Part shown: piece after piece, positions 17,958-25,880 of the stretch
Numbering within the stretch: the stretch's first letter is position 1
How the letters are laid out: each line of letters opens with the position of its first letter
Origin: Ulvibacterium marinum
GTDB lineage: Bacteria; Bacteroidota; Bacteroidia; Flavobacteriales; Flavobacteriaceae
Direction: 5' to 3'
Assembly (NCBI RefSeq): GCF_003626755.1
Contig: NZ_RBCJ01000003.1
Span: 62,001-126,000 of the forward strand
Length of the DNA stretch: 64,000 bases
Program-made: the position numbers and the translations under genes
Notes under the pieces: model-generated
Database searches by the model: none
The model's input: only the letters and a program-made list of their open reading frames with translations
What the model was told of the DNA's origin: nothing

Positions 17958-19247
17958 TTAATCAAGATGAATTAGATATAACGAGCTCGCATCCACGTCA
18001 TCCGTTCCCGGAAGTATTTTCTGTTCGATGGTGCCATCCCCGTCTTCATCGGAAACCGCAAAATCATCATCGTTAAGACATCCAATAGTATGGTTATCGA
18101 TCAACCAAAAACCTTCCAATTTGTCATGAGAGTATCCATTGAGTGCCACCAAATCCGCCACAAGTTCTTTTTCTACTGGGACGATTCCTGCGGCGTCCAG
18201 TTCTTCCCAGCTTGATTGTTCTATGGTCTTACCATCTATCATAAGGCCAAATTCGGAGGCATCATCAGCACCTGATACATCAGTAGCCACTGATACATCT
18301 ATTTCATAGATATGTTTTTGGGCGGCCTCTGCTCCGGCAAAATTCCCGTCACGTTCCACTACCAAAAATTTCGTGTTGGATAGGGCCACGATTTCCGAAT
18401 TAGAGAGATTTGCCTTTTGCTGTCTGTATAAATACTGTTTTGTGCTTCCGGTATATAGATCAAGCGTTACAATTCTAGTGATGTCGGCCCGGATACTTTC
18501 TGGGTTGTGCATGGTAGACTGCATGATGCCTACAAGAACACGTTCATCCGGGGTGATGGCCAATCCTTCCATCCCCCGGTTTGCCCTTCTTTTGGCGTAA
18601 ACGGCGGGAAGTTTTCTACCGCCATTTCCCTCGTTTACACCAATTGGGGAGATACGCTCCAATTCTACTCCGGTAGCCGAATAGTGCACAATATGTGGGC
18701 CATACTCATCGGATACCCAAAAAGTACCGTCTTTTAAGGCGACCAGGCCTTCGGCATCCATTCCGAAATCATCAAAGGGGATTTGATTGCCCGCAATATC
18801 GTAGGGAATTTCTCCAGTGGCTCCTTTGCCCTCGGGATTGGGAATACCCGAAATGGGATTGCCATAGGGGTCTTTGAGCAAAATCTCTTCCAACAATACG
18901 ATTTCGGCATCGCTATTGACCGCATAATGGCCAATCCTAGGGATGTAGTCGGAAACGGGAAACTTTTTGCCATCCAAAAAATTAGTATTTGGTCCTCGAT
19001 CCGTGATCGCATAGAACTCGCCTTCATGGGTAGGATGGGCCGTAGCTGCCGAACCAAACCCACCGTTACGGATTTCAACATTGTTTTCCAAGGTGCCCAA
19101 TACATTAAAAGGGAGGGGATACTGAACATTTTTCTGCAGTACGGATTTGGGAGGAATCCCTGGGTCTGGAGTGCCTATATGGTCTTCAATGAGGTCACAG
19201 GAAGAGATAAGAATAACTAGGGCAAGAAAGAATAGAACTTTTTTCAT
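17958..19247 (-). CDS. Phytase-like / esterase-like beta-propeller lipoprotein
   Basis: The 429-residue product has a lipoprotein signal (LVILISSC, Cys17). The mature part matches the esterase-like-of-phytase family (PF13449 type), an all-beta propeller: segments such as FYAITDRGPNTNF, GMDAEGLVALKDGTFWVSDEYGPHIVHY and NRGMEGLAITPDERVLVGIMQS are characteristic. Such proteins are exported and act on phosphate esters or unknown substrates; activity here is not proven. Acidic loops (DDDFAVSDEDGDGTIEQ) may bind Ca2+. It stands alone between rpiA and a long AT-rich gap. Confidence 0.82.
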   Translation of the reverse strand: MKKVLFFLALVILISSCDLIEDHIGTPDPGIPPKSVLQKNVQYPLPFNVLGTLENNVEIRNGGFGSAATAHPTHEGEFYAITDRGPNTNFLDGKKFPVSDYIPRIGHYAVNSDAEIVLLEEILLKDPYGNPISGIPNPEGKGATGEIPYDIAGNQIPFDDFGMDAEGLVALKDGTFWVSDEYGPHIVHYSATGVELERISPIGVNEGNGGRKLPAVYAKRRANRGMEGLAITPDERVLVGIMQSTMHNPESIRADITRIVTLDLYTGSTKQYLYRQQKANLSNSEIVALSNTKFLVVERDGNFAGAEAAQKHIYEIDVSVATDVSGADDASEFGLMIDGKTIEQSSWEELDAAGIVPVEKELVADLVALNGYSHDKLEGFWLIDNHTIGCLNDDDFAVSDEDGDGTIEQKILPGTDDVDASSLYLIHLD

Positions 19248-19683
19248 TTTAAAAAATTTAAGGGTTGATTGTTCGAAAAATTTTTTGGGCGATAGCCCAA
19301 CGACTGTTTAAAGTTCCAATACCTATGCCGTATCGATGTTAGCTAAAACTTATAAAATGTTTATGTCTGAACCAATACTTGAAATTATAAGGTTAAGCTA
19401 TGGTAAAAGCTAAGGTCATACTTTCCGATGTTCAGCTAGAATTATTTAAAAAGAGTTACATTTTACTATTTCATTGACAACAATTAGGGTTATCGGTGAT
19501 TTTCGCGTAGAAACGATTTTTTAAGCGTTTTTGGTCATAAAACAACGATATTTCGGATTCTTTAATTAAAGAATCCAAAGGTGTAGGGAATACTATCGGT
19601 ATTTTGGAAACAATAAAAGTGATAATTTGTTTGTTTACCTTATCTTAACATCTTGGTAACATATGGAATTAGGAGTCGATAAA
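19248..19683. other. AT-rich gap upstream of the phytase-like gene
   Basis: The gap is about 430 bases and contains no convincing gene. A 25-codon open frame at 19400-19477 looks weakly protein-like and cannot be supported further. The main structure is a perfect palindrome at 19555-19576. The final part must carry the promoter for the small gene starting near 19684. Confidence 0.4.
19555..19576. repeat. Perfect 22-bp palindrome
   Basis: GGATTCTTTAA is followed directly by its reverse complement TTAAAGAATCC, giving 11-bp arms with no spacer. Perfect symmetry without a loop suits a dimeric regulator site better than a terminator. It lies about 108 bases before the small gene at 19684. Confidence 0.5.
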
Positions 19684-19887
19684 ATGGGAAAAAAATTTAA
19701 TCGAGAAGAATTCAAACACCAATTAAAGAAGGAGCATCCAAAGGTCATTGATAAGGCTTACCTATTGGCCAATGGAATGATCGAGGTTCATGGATACTCA
19801 AAGGAGAAAGCATTTAGAGAAGCTTTGGACATAGCGAGAACCTGGTTAGAAAACGGGGAACGGTACCCAACCAAAATGGACTGGTGA
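19684..19887 (+). CDS. Small acidic/basic helical protein of unknown function
   Basis: The 67-residue product (start MGKKFNREEF) is preceded by AGGAG eight bases upstream of this ATG, which is why I prefer it over the in-frame ATG at 19663 (74 residues). It is mostly helical, charged and without cysteines, signal or membrane segment, ending TKMDW. Small cytoplasmic proteins of this look (FxREEFxxxLxxExPxVxDxAxxLA) recur in Bacteroidota but I cannot name the family. It converges with the arsenite transporter gene. Confidence 0.7.
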   Translation: MGKKFNREEFKHQLKKEHPKVIDKAYLLANGMIEVHGYSKEKAFREALDIARTWLENGERYPTKMDW

Positions 19888-19989
19888 AAGATTCCTAATG
19901 CCTATGCAAAATTGATAATTTAAGAATTCTCATTTCCTCAAACCCTTAAAAAACAAGGGATTGGCAAATGTTTTCTGGACAGAGCAATT

Positions 19990-21036
19990 TTATGCCGTTT
20001 GCGGTCTGTAATACTTTTTTCTTAACCAAAAGGCTACCCTAACCAAAAGAATTAATGTTGGCACTTCCACCAATGGCCCGATTACCCCGGCAAAGGCTTG
20101 ACCGGAGTTCAATCCGAAAACCGCTATGGCCACTGCAATGGCTAATTCAAAATTGTTTCCTGCGGCCGTAAATGCCACGGAAGCCGTTTTGTCGTACTCC
20201 GCACCCATGGCCTTGGTAAAGAAAAAACCGATGATAAACATCAAACTGAAGTATACCAATAAAGGTAGGGCGATAATAAGGACGTCCATGGGAATCTCTA
20301 CGATCAATTCACCTTTAAGTGAAAACATAACTACAATAGTGAACAACAACGCGATTAAGGTGATTGGTGAAATGGTGGGAATAAATTTTGTTCTATACCA
20401 TTCCTCGCCTTTGAGTCTCACCAAAATCAGACGGCTAAGAATACCCAATAAAAATGGAATCCCAAGGTATATGGCTACACTTTCGGCAATGGTTCCTATT
20501 GAAATATCTACAATGGCACCCTCAAACCCAAAATAGGGGGGAAGAATAGTGATGAATATCCAGGCATAAAAACTATAGGCGAACACCTGAAAAATACTGT
20601 TCAACGCCACCAGTCCCGCACCGTACTCACTATTTCCTTCAGCTAGGTCGTTCCAAACCAGTACCATGGCAATGCAACGCGCCAGACCTATCAGAATAAG
20701 CCCCACCATATATTCGGGATAATCCCTCAAAAAGATAATCGCCAAAACGAACATTAAAATAGGACCAATAATCCAATTCAGAAGTAATGATATGGATAGT
20801 ATTTTGGTATTGCGGAACACTTTGGGCAACAAGGCGTAGTTCACTTTGGCCAGGGGCGGATACATCATCAATATCAAGCCTATGGCAATGGGGATGTTGG
20901 TGGTGCCGCTATTGGCCGTATTCAGCAATTCGGGAAATGATGGGAAAAAGTATCCGATTCCAACGCCCAAGGCCATGGCAATAAAAATCCAAAGCGTTAA
21001 ATTTTTATCCAGAAAACTCAGTTTTTTGTTCGCCAT
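19990..21036 (-). CDS. acr3: ACR3-family arsenite efflux transporter
   Basis: This 348-residue inner-membrane protein has about ten hydrophobic segments and ACR3 signatures, including [18 protein letters not shown], where the Cys is the conserved essential residue of ACR3 carriers, and the C-terminal [37 protein letters not shown]. It exports arsenite (and possibly antimonite) using the proton gradient. It is the last gene of the arsR-arsC-acr3 operon, with 2 bases between the arsC stop and its start, so it is cotranscribed and under control of the ArsR repressor. Confidence 0.95.
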   Translation of the reverse strand: MANKKLSFLDKNLTLWIFIAMALGVGIGYFFPSFPELLNTANSGTTNIPIAIGLILMMYPPLAKVNYALLPKVFRNTKILSISLLLNWIIGPILMFVLAIIFLRDYPEYMVGLILIGLARCIAMVLVWNDLAEGNSEYGAGLVALNSIFQVFAYSFYAWIFITILPPYFGFEGAIVDISIGTIAESVAIYLGIPFLLGILSRLILVRLKGEEWYRTKFIPTISPITLIALLFTIVVMFSLKGELIVEIPMDVLIIALPLLVYFSLMFIIGFFFTKAMGAEYDKTASVAFTAAGNNFELAIAVAIAVFGLNSGQAFAGVIGPLVEVPTLILLVRVAFWLRKKYYRPQTA

Positions 21037-21038
21037 GG

Positions 21039-21668
21039 TTATGCCTTGATTTTAGAAAAAACATAGAATAGTTCGGTGGCAATCTGCAGACTTCGTTCAT
21101 GATATTTTTCTGCTTGCTGCGAGGTATTGTCAAAGACCTTGGGATCTTCATAGGTTATCGGAATCCGTTTTTCGGCACCTGCAATGAAGGGGCAGCCTTC
21201 ATCCGCCTGAGAACAGGTAAGGATGGCCGCAAATTCGCTGTTGGGATTAAAATCGTCATCAAAAGTTTTTGAGAATCCAATCACGGGATGTGCATTCCCG
21301 GCATATTTGATGGCGTAAACGGGGTTTGGGCCTTGGTTGATGGTTTTGACCTGAAAACCGGAATTGGCCAAAGTTGTAGCCGCCATTGGGAATAGGGCCG
21401 TGGCTTCCGTTCCACCGGAATAGCAATACACATTTTTAATTTTGAAATAGGCCGCCATGGTCTGTGCCCAAACTTGTGACAAATGGCTTCTTCTGGAATT
21501 ATGGGTACAGATAAAGTTGAGTCTAATTTCCTGTCCATGGTCCACTTTACCCTGTATAAAAGCTATAAGAGGTTGTAACGTATTTCTTCGCTCATCAGAA
21601 ATGGTATCCGTTTGGATCGAGGAAATCCCTAGGTCTATTTTTTCGAAAACTACTGTCTTTGTGGTCAT
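21039..21668 (-). CDS. arsC: Arsenate reductase of the low-molecular-weight phosphatase type
   Basis: The 209-residue protein carries the CX5R(S/T) active-site loop of low-molecular-weight phosphatase-type enzymes: Cys54 in [10 protein letters not shown] with Arg60-Ser61. A conserved [14 protein letters not shown] segment supplies further cysteines (resolving Cys candidates), followed by YEDPKVFD with the Asp-Pro acid. It reduces arsenate to arsenite using a thiol donor, feeding the adjacent exporter. It is longer at the N terminus (about 50 residues) than classical ArsC, as in the Bacteroidota subgroup sometimes annotated only as a protein-tyrosine-phosphatase. Arsenate specificity rests on the operon context. 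Confidence 0.9.
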   Translation of the reverse strand: MTTKTVVFEKIDLGISSIQTDTISDERRNTLQPLIAFIQGKVDHGQEIRLNFICTHNSRRSHLSQVWAQTMAAYFKIKNVYCYSGGTEATALFPMAATTLANSGFQVKTINQGPNPVYAIKYAGNAHPVIGFSKTFDDDFNPNSEFAAILTCSQADEGCPFIAGAEKRIPITYEDPKVFDNTSQQAEKYHERSLQIATELFYVFSKIKA

Positions 21669-21687
21669 TGGTTTATGTACTTTTTAT

Positions 21688-22020
21688 TTAGCAACAATCA
21701 TCATCGGGAGGAAGGTCTTGATTCAAGAAATCGGACATCACTTCCTTCATGACGGTCCAGTTTTCCTTATCAATACAGTAGCAGACGCTTGTACCTTCCA
21801 CATTTCCTTTTATAAGGCCTAAATGTTTTAACTCCTTCAAATGCTGTGAAACAGTGGGTTGGGCCAGTCCAATTTCGTCCACGAGGTTTCCACAGAAACA
21901 GGAATCGGTTTTAAATAGATGTTGGAGTATGGCCACGCGTGCGGGATGCCCGAATACTTTGGCAAAGACTGCAATCTGGTTTTGTTTATCCGTAAATATT
22001 TCGGTCTTCGCTAAACCCAT
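21688..22020 (-). CDS. arsR: ArsR-family arsenic-responsive repressor
   Basis: The 110-residue winged-helix regulator has the recognition segment LAQPTVSQHLKELKHLGLIKG and a Cys pair (Cys41, Cys43 in SCFCGNL) plus a terminal Cys-Cys (109-110). The CxC near the DNA-binding helices is the typical As(III) site of ArsR; the C-terminal pair may add a ligand. It presumably represses the operon until arsenite or antimonite binds. It is the first gene of the arsenic operon, and an imperfect 16-bp palindrome lies just upstream. Confidence 0.93.
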   Translation of the reverse strand: MGLAKTEIFTDKQNQIAVFAKVFGHPARVAILQHLFKTDSCFCGNLVDEIGLAQPTVSQHLKELKHLGLIKGNVEGTSVCYCIDKENWTVMKEVMSDFLNQDLPPDDDCC

Positions 22021-22035
22021 TTCTTTTATTTGTTT

Positions 22036-22051
22036 ATCGCAATATTACAAT
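22036..22051 (-). promoter_or_regulatory. Probable ArsR operator of the arsenic operon
   Basis: The plus-strand sequence ATCGCAATATTACAAT is an imperfect palindrome (12 of 16 positions match its reverse complement) centred on AATATT. It lies 15 bases upstream of the arsR start, where an autoregulatory ArsR operator is expected. Assignment is from position and symmetry. Confidence 0.55.
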
Positions 22052-22198
22052 TAATTATGAATGGAGCAAGAAAATGGTAGTCCGGAATCCTAAATCTTAA
22101 CTATTCCTTAAAGTAGGAAATGGAATATATGGAATATGGTAGGGATGTATTATTAAAGGTTCATTTCTAAGGAACTTACCAATTCTAGACTCCTCTAG

Positions 22199-22999
22199 TC
22201 ACTTTCCAAGCCTCAATATTCTTATCGCTCCTCGCACCACTAAAATGAAAACAATGGTTCCAATGATAAGGTCAGGTTTATCGGAGTTTAGCCAGTTGAC
22301 CAAAAGCCCAGCTACTATAACACCTAAATTTATGATTACATCATTTGACGTAAAAATCATGCTGGCCTTCATGTGTGCCTCCTCTCGGCTTTTGGATCTT
22401 TGCATCAGGTAAAGACAAATTCCGTTTGCGATAAGCGCAAACACGGAAACAATAATCATGATAGAATAATCAGGTAGTGCCTCTGCTCCAAAAAAACGCC
22501 TAAGAACCTCAATAAATCCAATAATGCCGAGCGTTATCTGGAAATAACCGGCAAGCTTGGCAATTCTTTTCTTTCTGGCCATCGTTCCACCCACCGCGAA
22601 AAGGCTGATACCATAAACAAAACTGTCTGCAAGCATATCGAGACTATCCGCTACAAGCCCCATAGATTTTGAAATCAGACCCGTAGTCATTTCAAGAAGA
22701 AAAAAGATGAAATTTATAGCAAGGACAGTCCAAAGCAGTTTTTTTTGATTTGTGTTTTTGGTGAATTTTTTTTGTTCCGTTTCTTGAGTGGCAAGTCTCT
22801 TGCTCCCTAAATTAAGTTCGATAATGGATTTTTCAATTTTTTCAACTTCCCCTTTGTGGTAAATGATTAATCTTCGATTAGGAATATCGAAGTCCAGATT
22901 TTCGATATTTCCTATCCCATCCAATTTCATACGGATAAGATTTTCCTCGGATGGGCAGTCCATTTTGGAAATTTCAAATACTGTTTTGCGCATGGCCAT
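22199..22999 (-). CDS. Cation diffusion facilitator with N-terminal HMA-like domain
   Basis: I place the start at 22999, giving 266 residues (MAMRKTVFEI...), because its ATG overlaps the preceding stop (TGATG); an upstream in-frame start would invade that gene. Residues 1-75 resemble a heavy-metal-associated fold but with a single Cys (MDCPSEE). From about 80 on there are six hydrophobic segments of the cation diffusion facilitator type, with VADSLDMLADSF in the region of the canonical metal site. It likely exports divalent metal or metal-thiol complexes across the inner membrane. It is last in an operon with a regulator, MerTP and a Cys-rich protein. Specific metal is unknown. Confidence 0.83.
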   Translation of the reverse strand: MAMRKTVFEISKMDCPSEENLIRMKLDGIGNIENLDFDIPNRRLIIYHKGEVEKIEKSIIELNLGSKRLATQETEQKKFTKNTNQKKLLWTVLAINFIFFLLEMTTGLISKSMGLVADSLDMLADSFVYGISLFAVGGTMARKKRIAKLAGYFQITLGIIGFIEVLRRFFGAEALPDYSIMIIVSVFALIANGICLYLMQRSKSREEAHMKASMIFTSNDVIINLGVIVAGLLVNWLNSDKPDLIIGTIVFILVVRGAIRILRLGK

Positions 23000-23205
23000 C
23001 AACAACAACTCTTGTTTTGTTGAATGGGAGGACAGACGGCGGTACCATAGGAGCAGAATACACAGCAATCACCTTCTTTGGGTCTTATTATTTCTTTACA
23101 GCTTTCACATTCATAAAAGAATTGGCAAGCTATTTTTGGCATCAGTTCTTCCTTGCTATGTCCGCACTTGGGACAGGTGATTGTCGATTCTAAAATAGCT
23201 TCCAT
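22999..23205 (-). CDS. GDCCVxC-domain small cysteine-rich protein
   Basis: This 68-residue protein has a zinc-ribbon-like pair of CxxC motifs (Cys11/14 and Cys33/36) and the diagnostic GDCCVFCSYG (Cys47, 48, 51), then CPPIQ and a terminal Cys-Cys. It matches the family called GDCCVxC-domain (seleno)protein; here all positions are ordinary Cys codons. Members travel with mercury/metal transport genes, so a metal relay or scavenging role in the cytoplasm is likely. Its ATG overlaps the merTP stop (TAATG), and its stop overlaps the next start, showing tight translational coupling. Confidence 0.85.
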   Translation of the reverse strand: MEAILESTITCPKCGHSKEELMPKIACQFFYECESCKEIIRPKEGDCCVFCSYGTAVCPPIQQNKSCC

Positions 23206-23807
23206 TATTCTATGATTGTATATCCAGTTTTTCCAATAGCAGATGTTATTTCACTAGCGGTCACTTTACTTTTATCAAACTTCACAAAAGTTTTGGATGT
23301 CTCATAGTTCGCATCTACCTCTAAAATACCCTCTAATTGATTTAGCTCGTTTTCAATATGGGCTTCACATCCTGTACAGGTCATTCCTTGAATTGAGTAA
23401 GTCAATACACTTACATTACCTTCTGACACATAAACTACTTGTTTTTGAGAGTTAAGGTTTGGATAAAACAAATGCGAATAATAGGGAAATGCCAGCATTA
23501 TGCCCGCAAAGGATGTTACCAGTAAAAGAAATTTTTTGGATTGGATGAATTTGGGCTTTTCATCGTCACAGGCGCAGTCAATATCTTCAGGGCGGGCTTT
23601 CAATTTTTGATGCCAGGCAAGACCTAGAATAAATACCGTGATACCCACCAAAACAGGTCTGTAAGGCTCTATCCATGAAAAAGTGGAGGCAATGCCCGTA
23701 GTGCCAGAAAGTAATGCCAATACAGGTGTTACGCAGCACAATGAGGTGGCAATAGCCGAAAATACACCTGCTAGGGCGGTTCCGTTAGATGTAATGGTCT
23801 TTTTCAT
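23205..23807 (-). CDS. merTP: MerTP: fused mercuric-ion-type transporter and HMA domain
   Basis: The 200-residue protein combines a MerT-like membrane part, with the vicinal Cys24-Cys25 in the first membrane segment (TSLCCVTPV) and a cytoplasmic Cys78/Cys80 pair (DCAC), with a C-terminal MerP-like heavy-metal-associated domain carrying GMTCTGC (Cys144, Cys147). It is expected to pass Hg2+ or a related soft metal into the cell by thiol exchange. No mercuric reductase (merA) accompanies it, which is odd for a detoxification operon and suggests either a distant merA or handling by the efflux protein. Confidence 0.88.
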   Translation of the reverse strand: MKKTITSNGTALAGVFSAIATSLCCVTPVLALLSGTTGIASTFSWIEPYRPVLVGITVFILGLAWHQKLKARPEDIDCACDDEKPKFIQSKKFLLLVTSFAGIMLAFPYYSHLFYPNLNSQKQVVYVSEGNVSVLTYSIQGMTCTGCEAHIENELNQLEGILEVDANYETSKTFVKFDKSKVTASEITSAIGKTGYTIIE

Positions 23808-23808
23808 A

Positions 23809-24180
23809 CTATGCGATTTTTCTGTTGGATTTTATACTGCTTAAAATGGAGGAAATAAAGGCTTCCTCTTGTTTTGAAATACGATAAAAAATAGTTTGTC
23901 CCTCTCTACGGGTTTCAATGACATTCACATCTTTCATTTTACGCAAGTGCTGAGAAATGGCAGGGACGCTCATTTCTAAAATATCGGCAAAGTCACATGG
24001 GCATAGCTCAGTTTCTCTTTGTAACAAAAACAAGATTTTAAAACGGACTTGATTGCCAGCTAGAGCCATTATTTTACTTATCGCTTCCATAGAATTCGAT
24101 ACATCGTGCAAAACATCTTTACAACGTAGAATTTGTTTGTGGTCTGCTTCGGCACGCGTACAACTTAGTTCCAATGACAT
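23809..24180 (-). CDS. ArsR/SmtB-family metal-responsive repressor of the mercury-type operon
   Basis: From ATG 24180 the product has 123 residues (a TTG start six bases upstream is less likely). It is a winged-helix ArsR/SmtB protein: ELCPCDFADILEMSVPAISQHLRKMKDVNVIETRREGQ holds the DNA-reading helix and a CPC pair (Cys60, Cys62), with Cys7 and Cys20 in the N-terminal arm, an arrangement like CadC/soft-metal sensors. It replaces the usual MerR activator and heads the operon with merTP one base downstream of its stop. A perfect inverted repeat precedes it. Confidence 0.9.
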   Translation of the reverse strand: MSLELSCTRAEADHKQILRCKDVLHDVSNSMEAISKIMALAGNQVRFKILFLLQRETELCPCDFADILEMSVPAISQHLRKMKDVNVIETRREGQTIFYRISKQEEAFISSILSSIKSNRKIA

Positions 24181-24207
24181 AATCAATATTTTAGGATGAA
24201 TATATAA

Positions 24208-24231
24208 TTATTTAAGCAAATACTTAAATAA
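24208..24231 (-). promoter_or_regulatory. Probable operator of the mercury-type operon
   Basis: Arms TTATTTAAG (24208-24216) and CTTAAATAA (24223-24231) form a perfect 9-bp inverted repeat with a 6-base spacer, 27 bases upstream of the regulator start. Size and symmetry fit an ArsR/SmtB dimer operator. No experimental support. Confidence 0.6.
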
Positions 24232-24355
24232 GGTTTCAATAATTTTTAATGGCCATTTTAAGGAGCGCCATTAGAAGATATCAACCATCTTACACTGGTG
24301 TCCTATTCTTGGTCCTTTTTAGTAGTTCCGATAATTCACTTTTAGGGGATAATTC

Positions 24356-24375
24356 TATTGCAAAACATTGCAATA
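24356..24375. repeat. Perfect inverted repeat downstream of the HTH-membrane protein gene
   Basis: TATTGCAA-AACA-TTGCAATA has 8-bp arms and a 4-base loop. It lies about 95 bases beyond the minus-strand stop at 24469 and may be a terminator or a protein site. No strong U tract follows. Confidence 0.4.
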
Positions 24376-24468
24376 AAATCGTGAAGTCTTTTCGCAATGC
24401 TAAACCTTGAATTTACCATAGCTATTTTGACTACTCTTTTGGAATGTTTCGCTAATGAATCAACTCAT

Positions 24469-25764
24469 TTATCTCTTCGTGAAGTCATCCGCAAAGATGG
24501 TTTCCCCATTGATATTTTTCAGCTGTACATTATCGATCATACCGATTCCATTGAAAAAATAACTGATTTCCATTATTGGACCTATGGATTGATGGTAAGC
24601 ACTGGAAAATATCGGGGTTCCATTTAGTTTTAGGGTAACCTCTTTGTCCTTTGTTAAAACATCCACCTTTTGCCATTCATACACTGAAGTTCCGAACATA
24701 CTCAGGTCCTCGTTCTTGCCATTGTGTATAACATCGCCCAATCGCATCTCCAATTCGCTTTCGCAACCCTTGTTTCCGAACATTATCCAGTAATATCCAT
24801 CTACACCCTGTACGTGCAGGTTAAAAATAGGGCAGTCTATGGCCTCCAGGGGTTCCATTTTAAAATGGGTAGTCTGCTCAAAATCATCTCCATCCAGACC
24901 AAAGTCTATAACATAGTAAAAGGCCAATTGCAGTTTCTTGTTTAAATCAATGCCCTTTTGTGCCAGTTTACGTTTGTCAATGCCCAAATAATCTTCCTTT
25001 GACCATAAGTTTGGACTAAACGTATATATTTTTTCCATGGGCTGTCTGGCGGCCATAAACCAATCTTCATAGGTCACATGGATGGGCAGCTCCTTTATTA
25101 TTTCCTCATCCGCAAACAATTTGGCCATAAAATATCCGGGTATATAATAGATATCCGTTCGTTCGTTGGTTCCTTTGAATATTTCCACTTTGCGGCTGCT
25201 GTCCCAACTCTGTTGTAAAAAAAATCGATTGGCGTCCACACCTTCAATATCATATCTAAAAACCACGGTGTTGGGTATTTTTCCCTCAACCGTTTTCTCG
25301 TAAGAAAAGGAAACCTCTTCGGATACCTTTGATGGGGACCTTGTGGATATAGTACTTAATAGGTAGGTGCCTAAAACCGAAAGTAATAATACTGCAAGAA
25401 GGATTAAAAAGTAAAGTTTTGGGCTTTTGACTTTCCGAGGTTTTTTCTCCATTTCCCTCTTAGGTATAGTCTGTATTTCAGGACTTAGATGCTCCTTTTT
25501 AATGGAATGCCAATCTTTGTTGTACGCCAAGTTTGCCAGGATATCCAGGGTAGTGGTATGGGGCAATCTTTCAAACTCGTTTTTCCATATTCTTTTAACT
25601 GTGGATAAGCTAAGCCGGTGGCCCGTTTGATCTTCGATAAAGAAAACAACAAACTCATAGTCCTTTTGGACCCAATCCGATACTTCGGAAAGTCCGGAAG
25701 CCTTTGCGATCCGCTTTTTTATGGCTTCGAGGAGATTTTTATCGTTGTCGGATATATGACTCAT
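24469..25764 (-). CDS. Membrane-anchored protein with cytoplasmic HTH-like domain and extracytoplasmic lectin-like domain
   Basis: The 431-residue product has three parts. Residues 1-90 are a helical, soluble domain with GHRLSLSTVKRIWKNEFERLPHTTTLDILANL, a pattern found at the N terminus of many Bacteroidota membrane proteins that resembles a DNA-binding fold. One membrane segment follows (about 115-138). The remainder is predicted outside the inner membrane; its last 170 residues look like a concanavalin/LamG-type sandwich (ELEMRLGDVIHNGK...MIDNVQLKNINGETIFADDF). It could be a one-component transmembrane regulator sensing a ligand. It is divergent from a secreted protein with the same kind of fold. 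Confidence 0.72.
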   Translation of the reverse strand: MSHISDNDKNLLEAIKKRIAKASGLSEVSDWVQKDYEFVVFFIEDQTGHRLSLSTVKRIWKNEFERLPHTTTLDILANLAYNKDWHSIKKEHLSPEIQTIPKREMEKKPRKVKSPKLYFLILLAVLLLSVLGTYLLSTISTRSPSKVSEEVSFSYEKTVEGKIPNTVVFRYDIEGVDANRFFLQQSWDSSRKVEIFKGTNERTDIYYIPGYFMAKLFADEEIIKELPIHVTYEDWFMAARQPMEKIYTFSPNLWSKEDYLGIDKRKLAQKGIDLNKKLQLAFYYVIDFGLDGDDFEQTTHFKMEPLEAIDCPIFNLHVQGVDGYYWIMFGNKGCESELEMRLGDVIHNGKNEDLSMFGTSVYEWQKVDVLTKDKEVTLKLNGTPIFSSAYHQSIGPIMEISYFFNGIGMIDNVQLKNINGETIFADDFTKR

Positions 25765-25880
25765 TTACAGAATTTTACAAATATGAATCAAAAAAAAACC
25801 TAAAATGGTTGAAAAATGAAGGCCTTCCTAGACCTTGCTTCCATTAGTTTGGAATTGTATTCATTATAAAATCATCAATC

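Noticed and set aside
19400-19477. 25-codon open frame in the AT-rich gap
   Set aside because: It is too short, has no recognisable motif and no clear ribosome-binding site.
23000-23068. Longer start for the CDF protein
   Set aside because: The extra 23 residues would overlap the GDCCVxC gene; TGATG coupling at 22999 supports the shorter form.
22999-23205. Selenoprotein interpretation of the GDCCVxC protein
   Set aside because: All relevant positions are TGT/TGC cysteine codons and the frame has no in-frame TGA.
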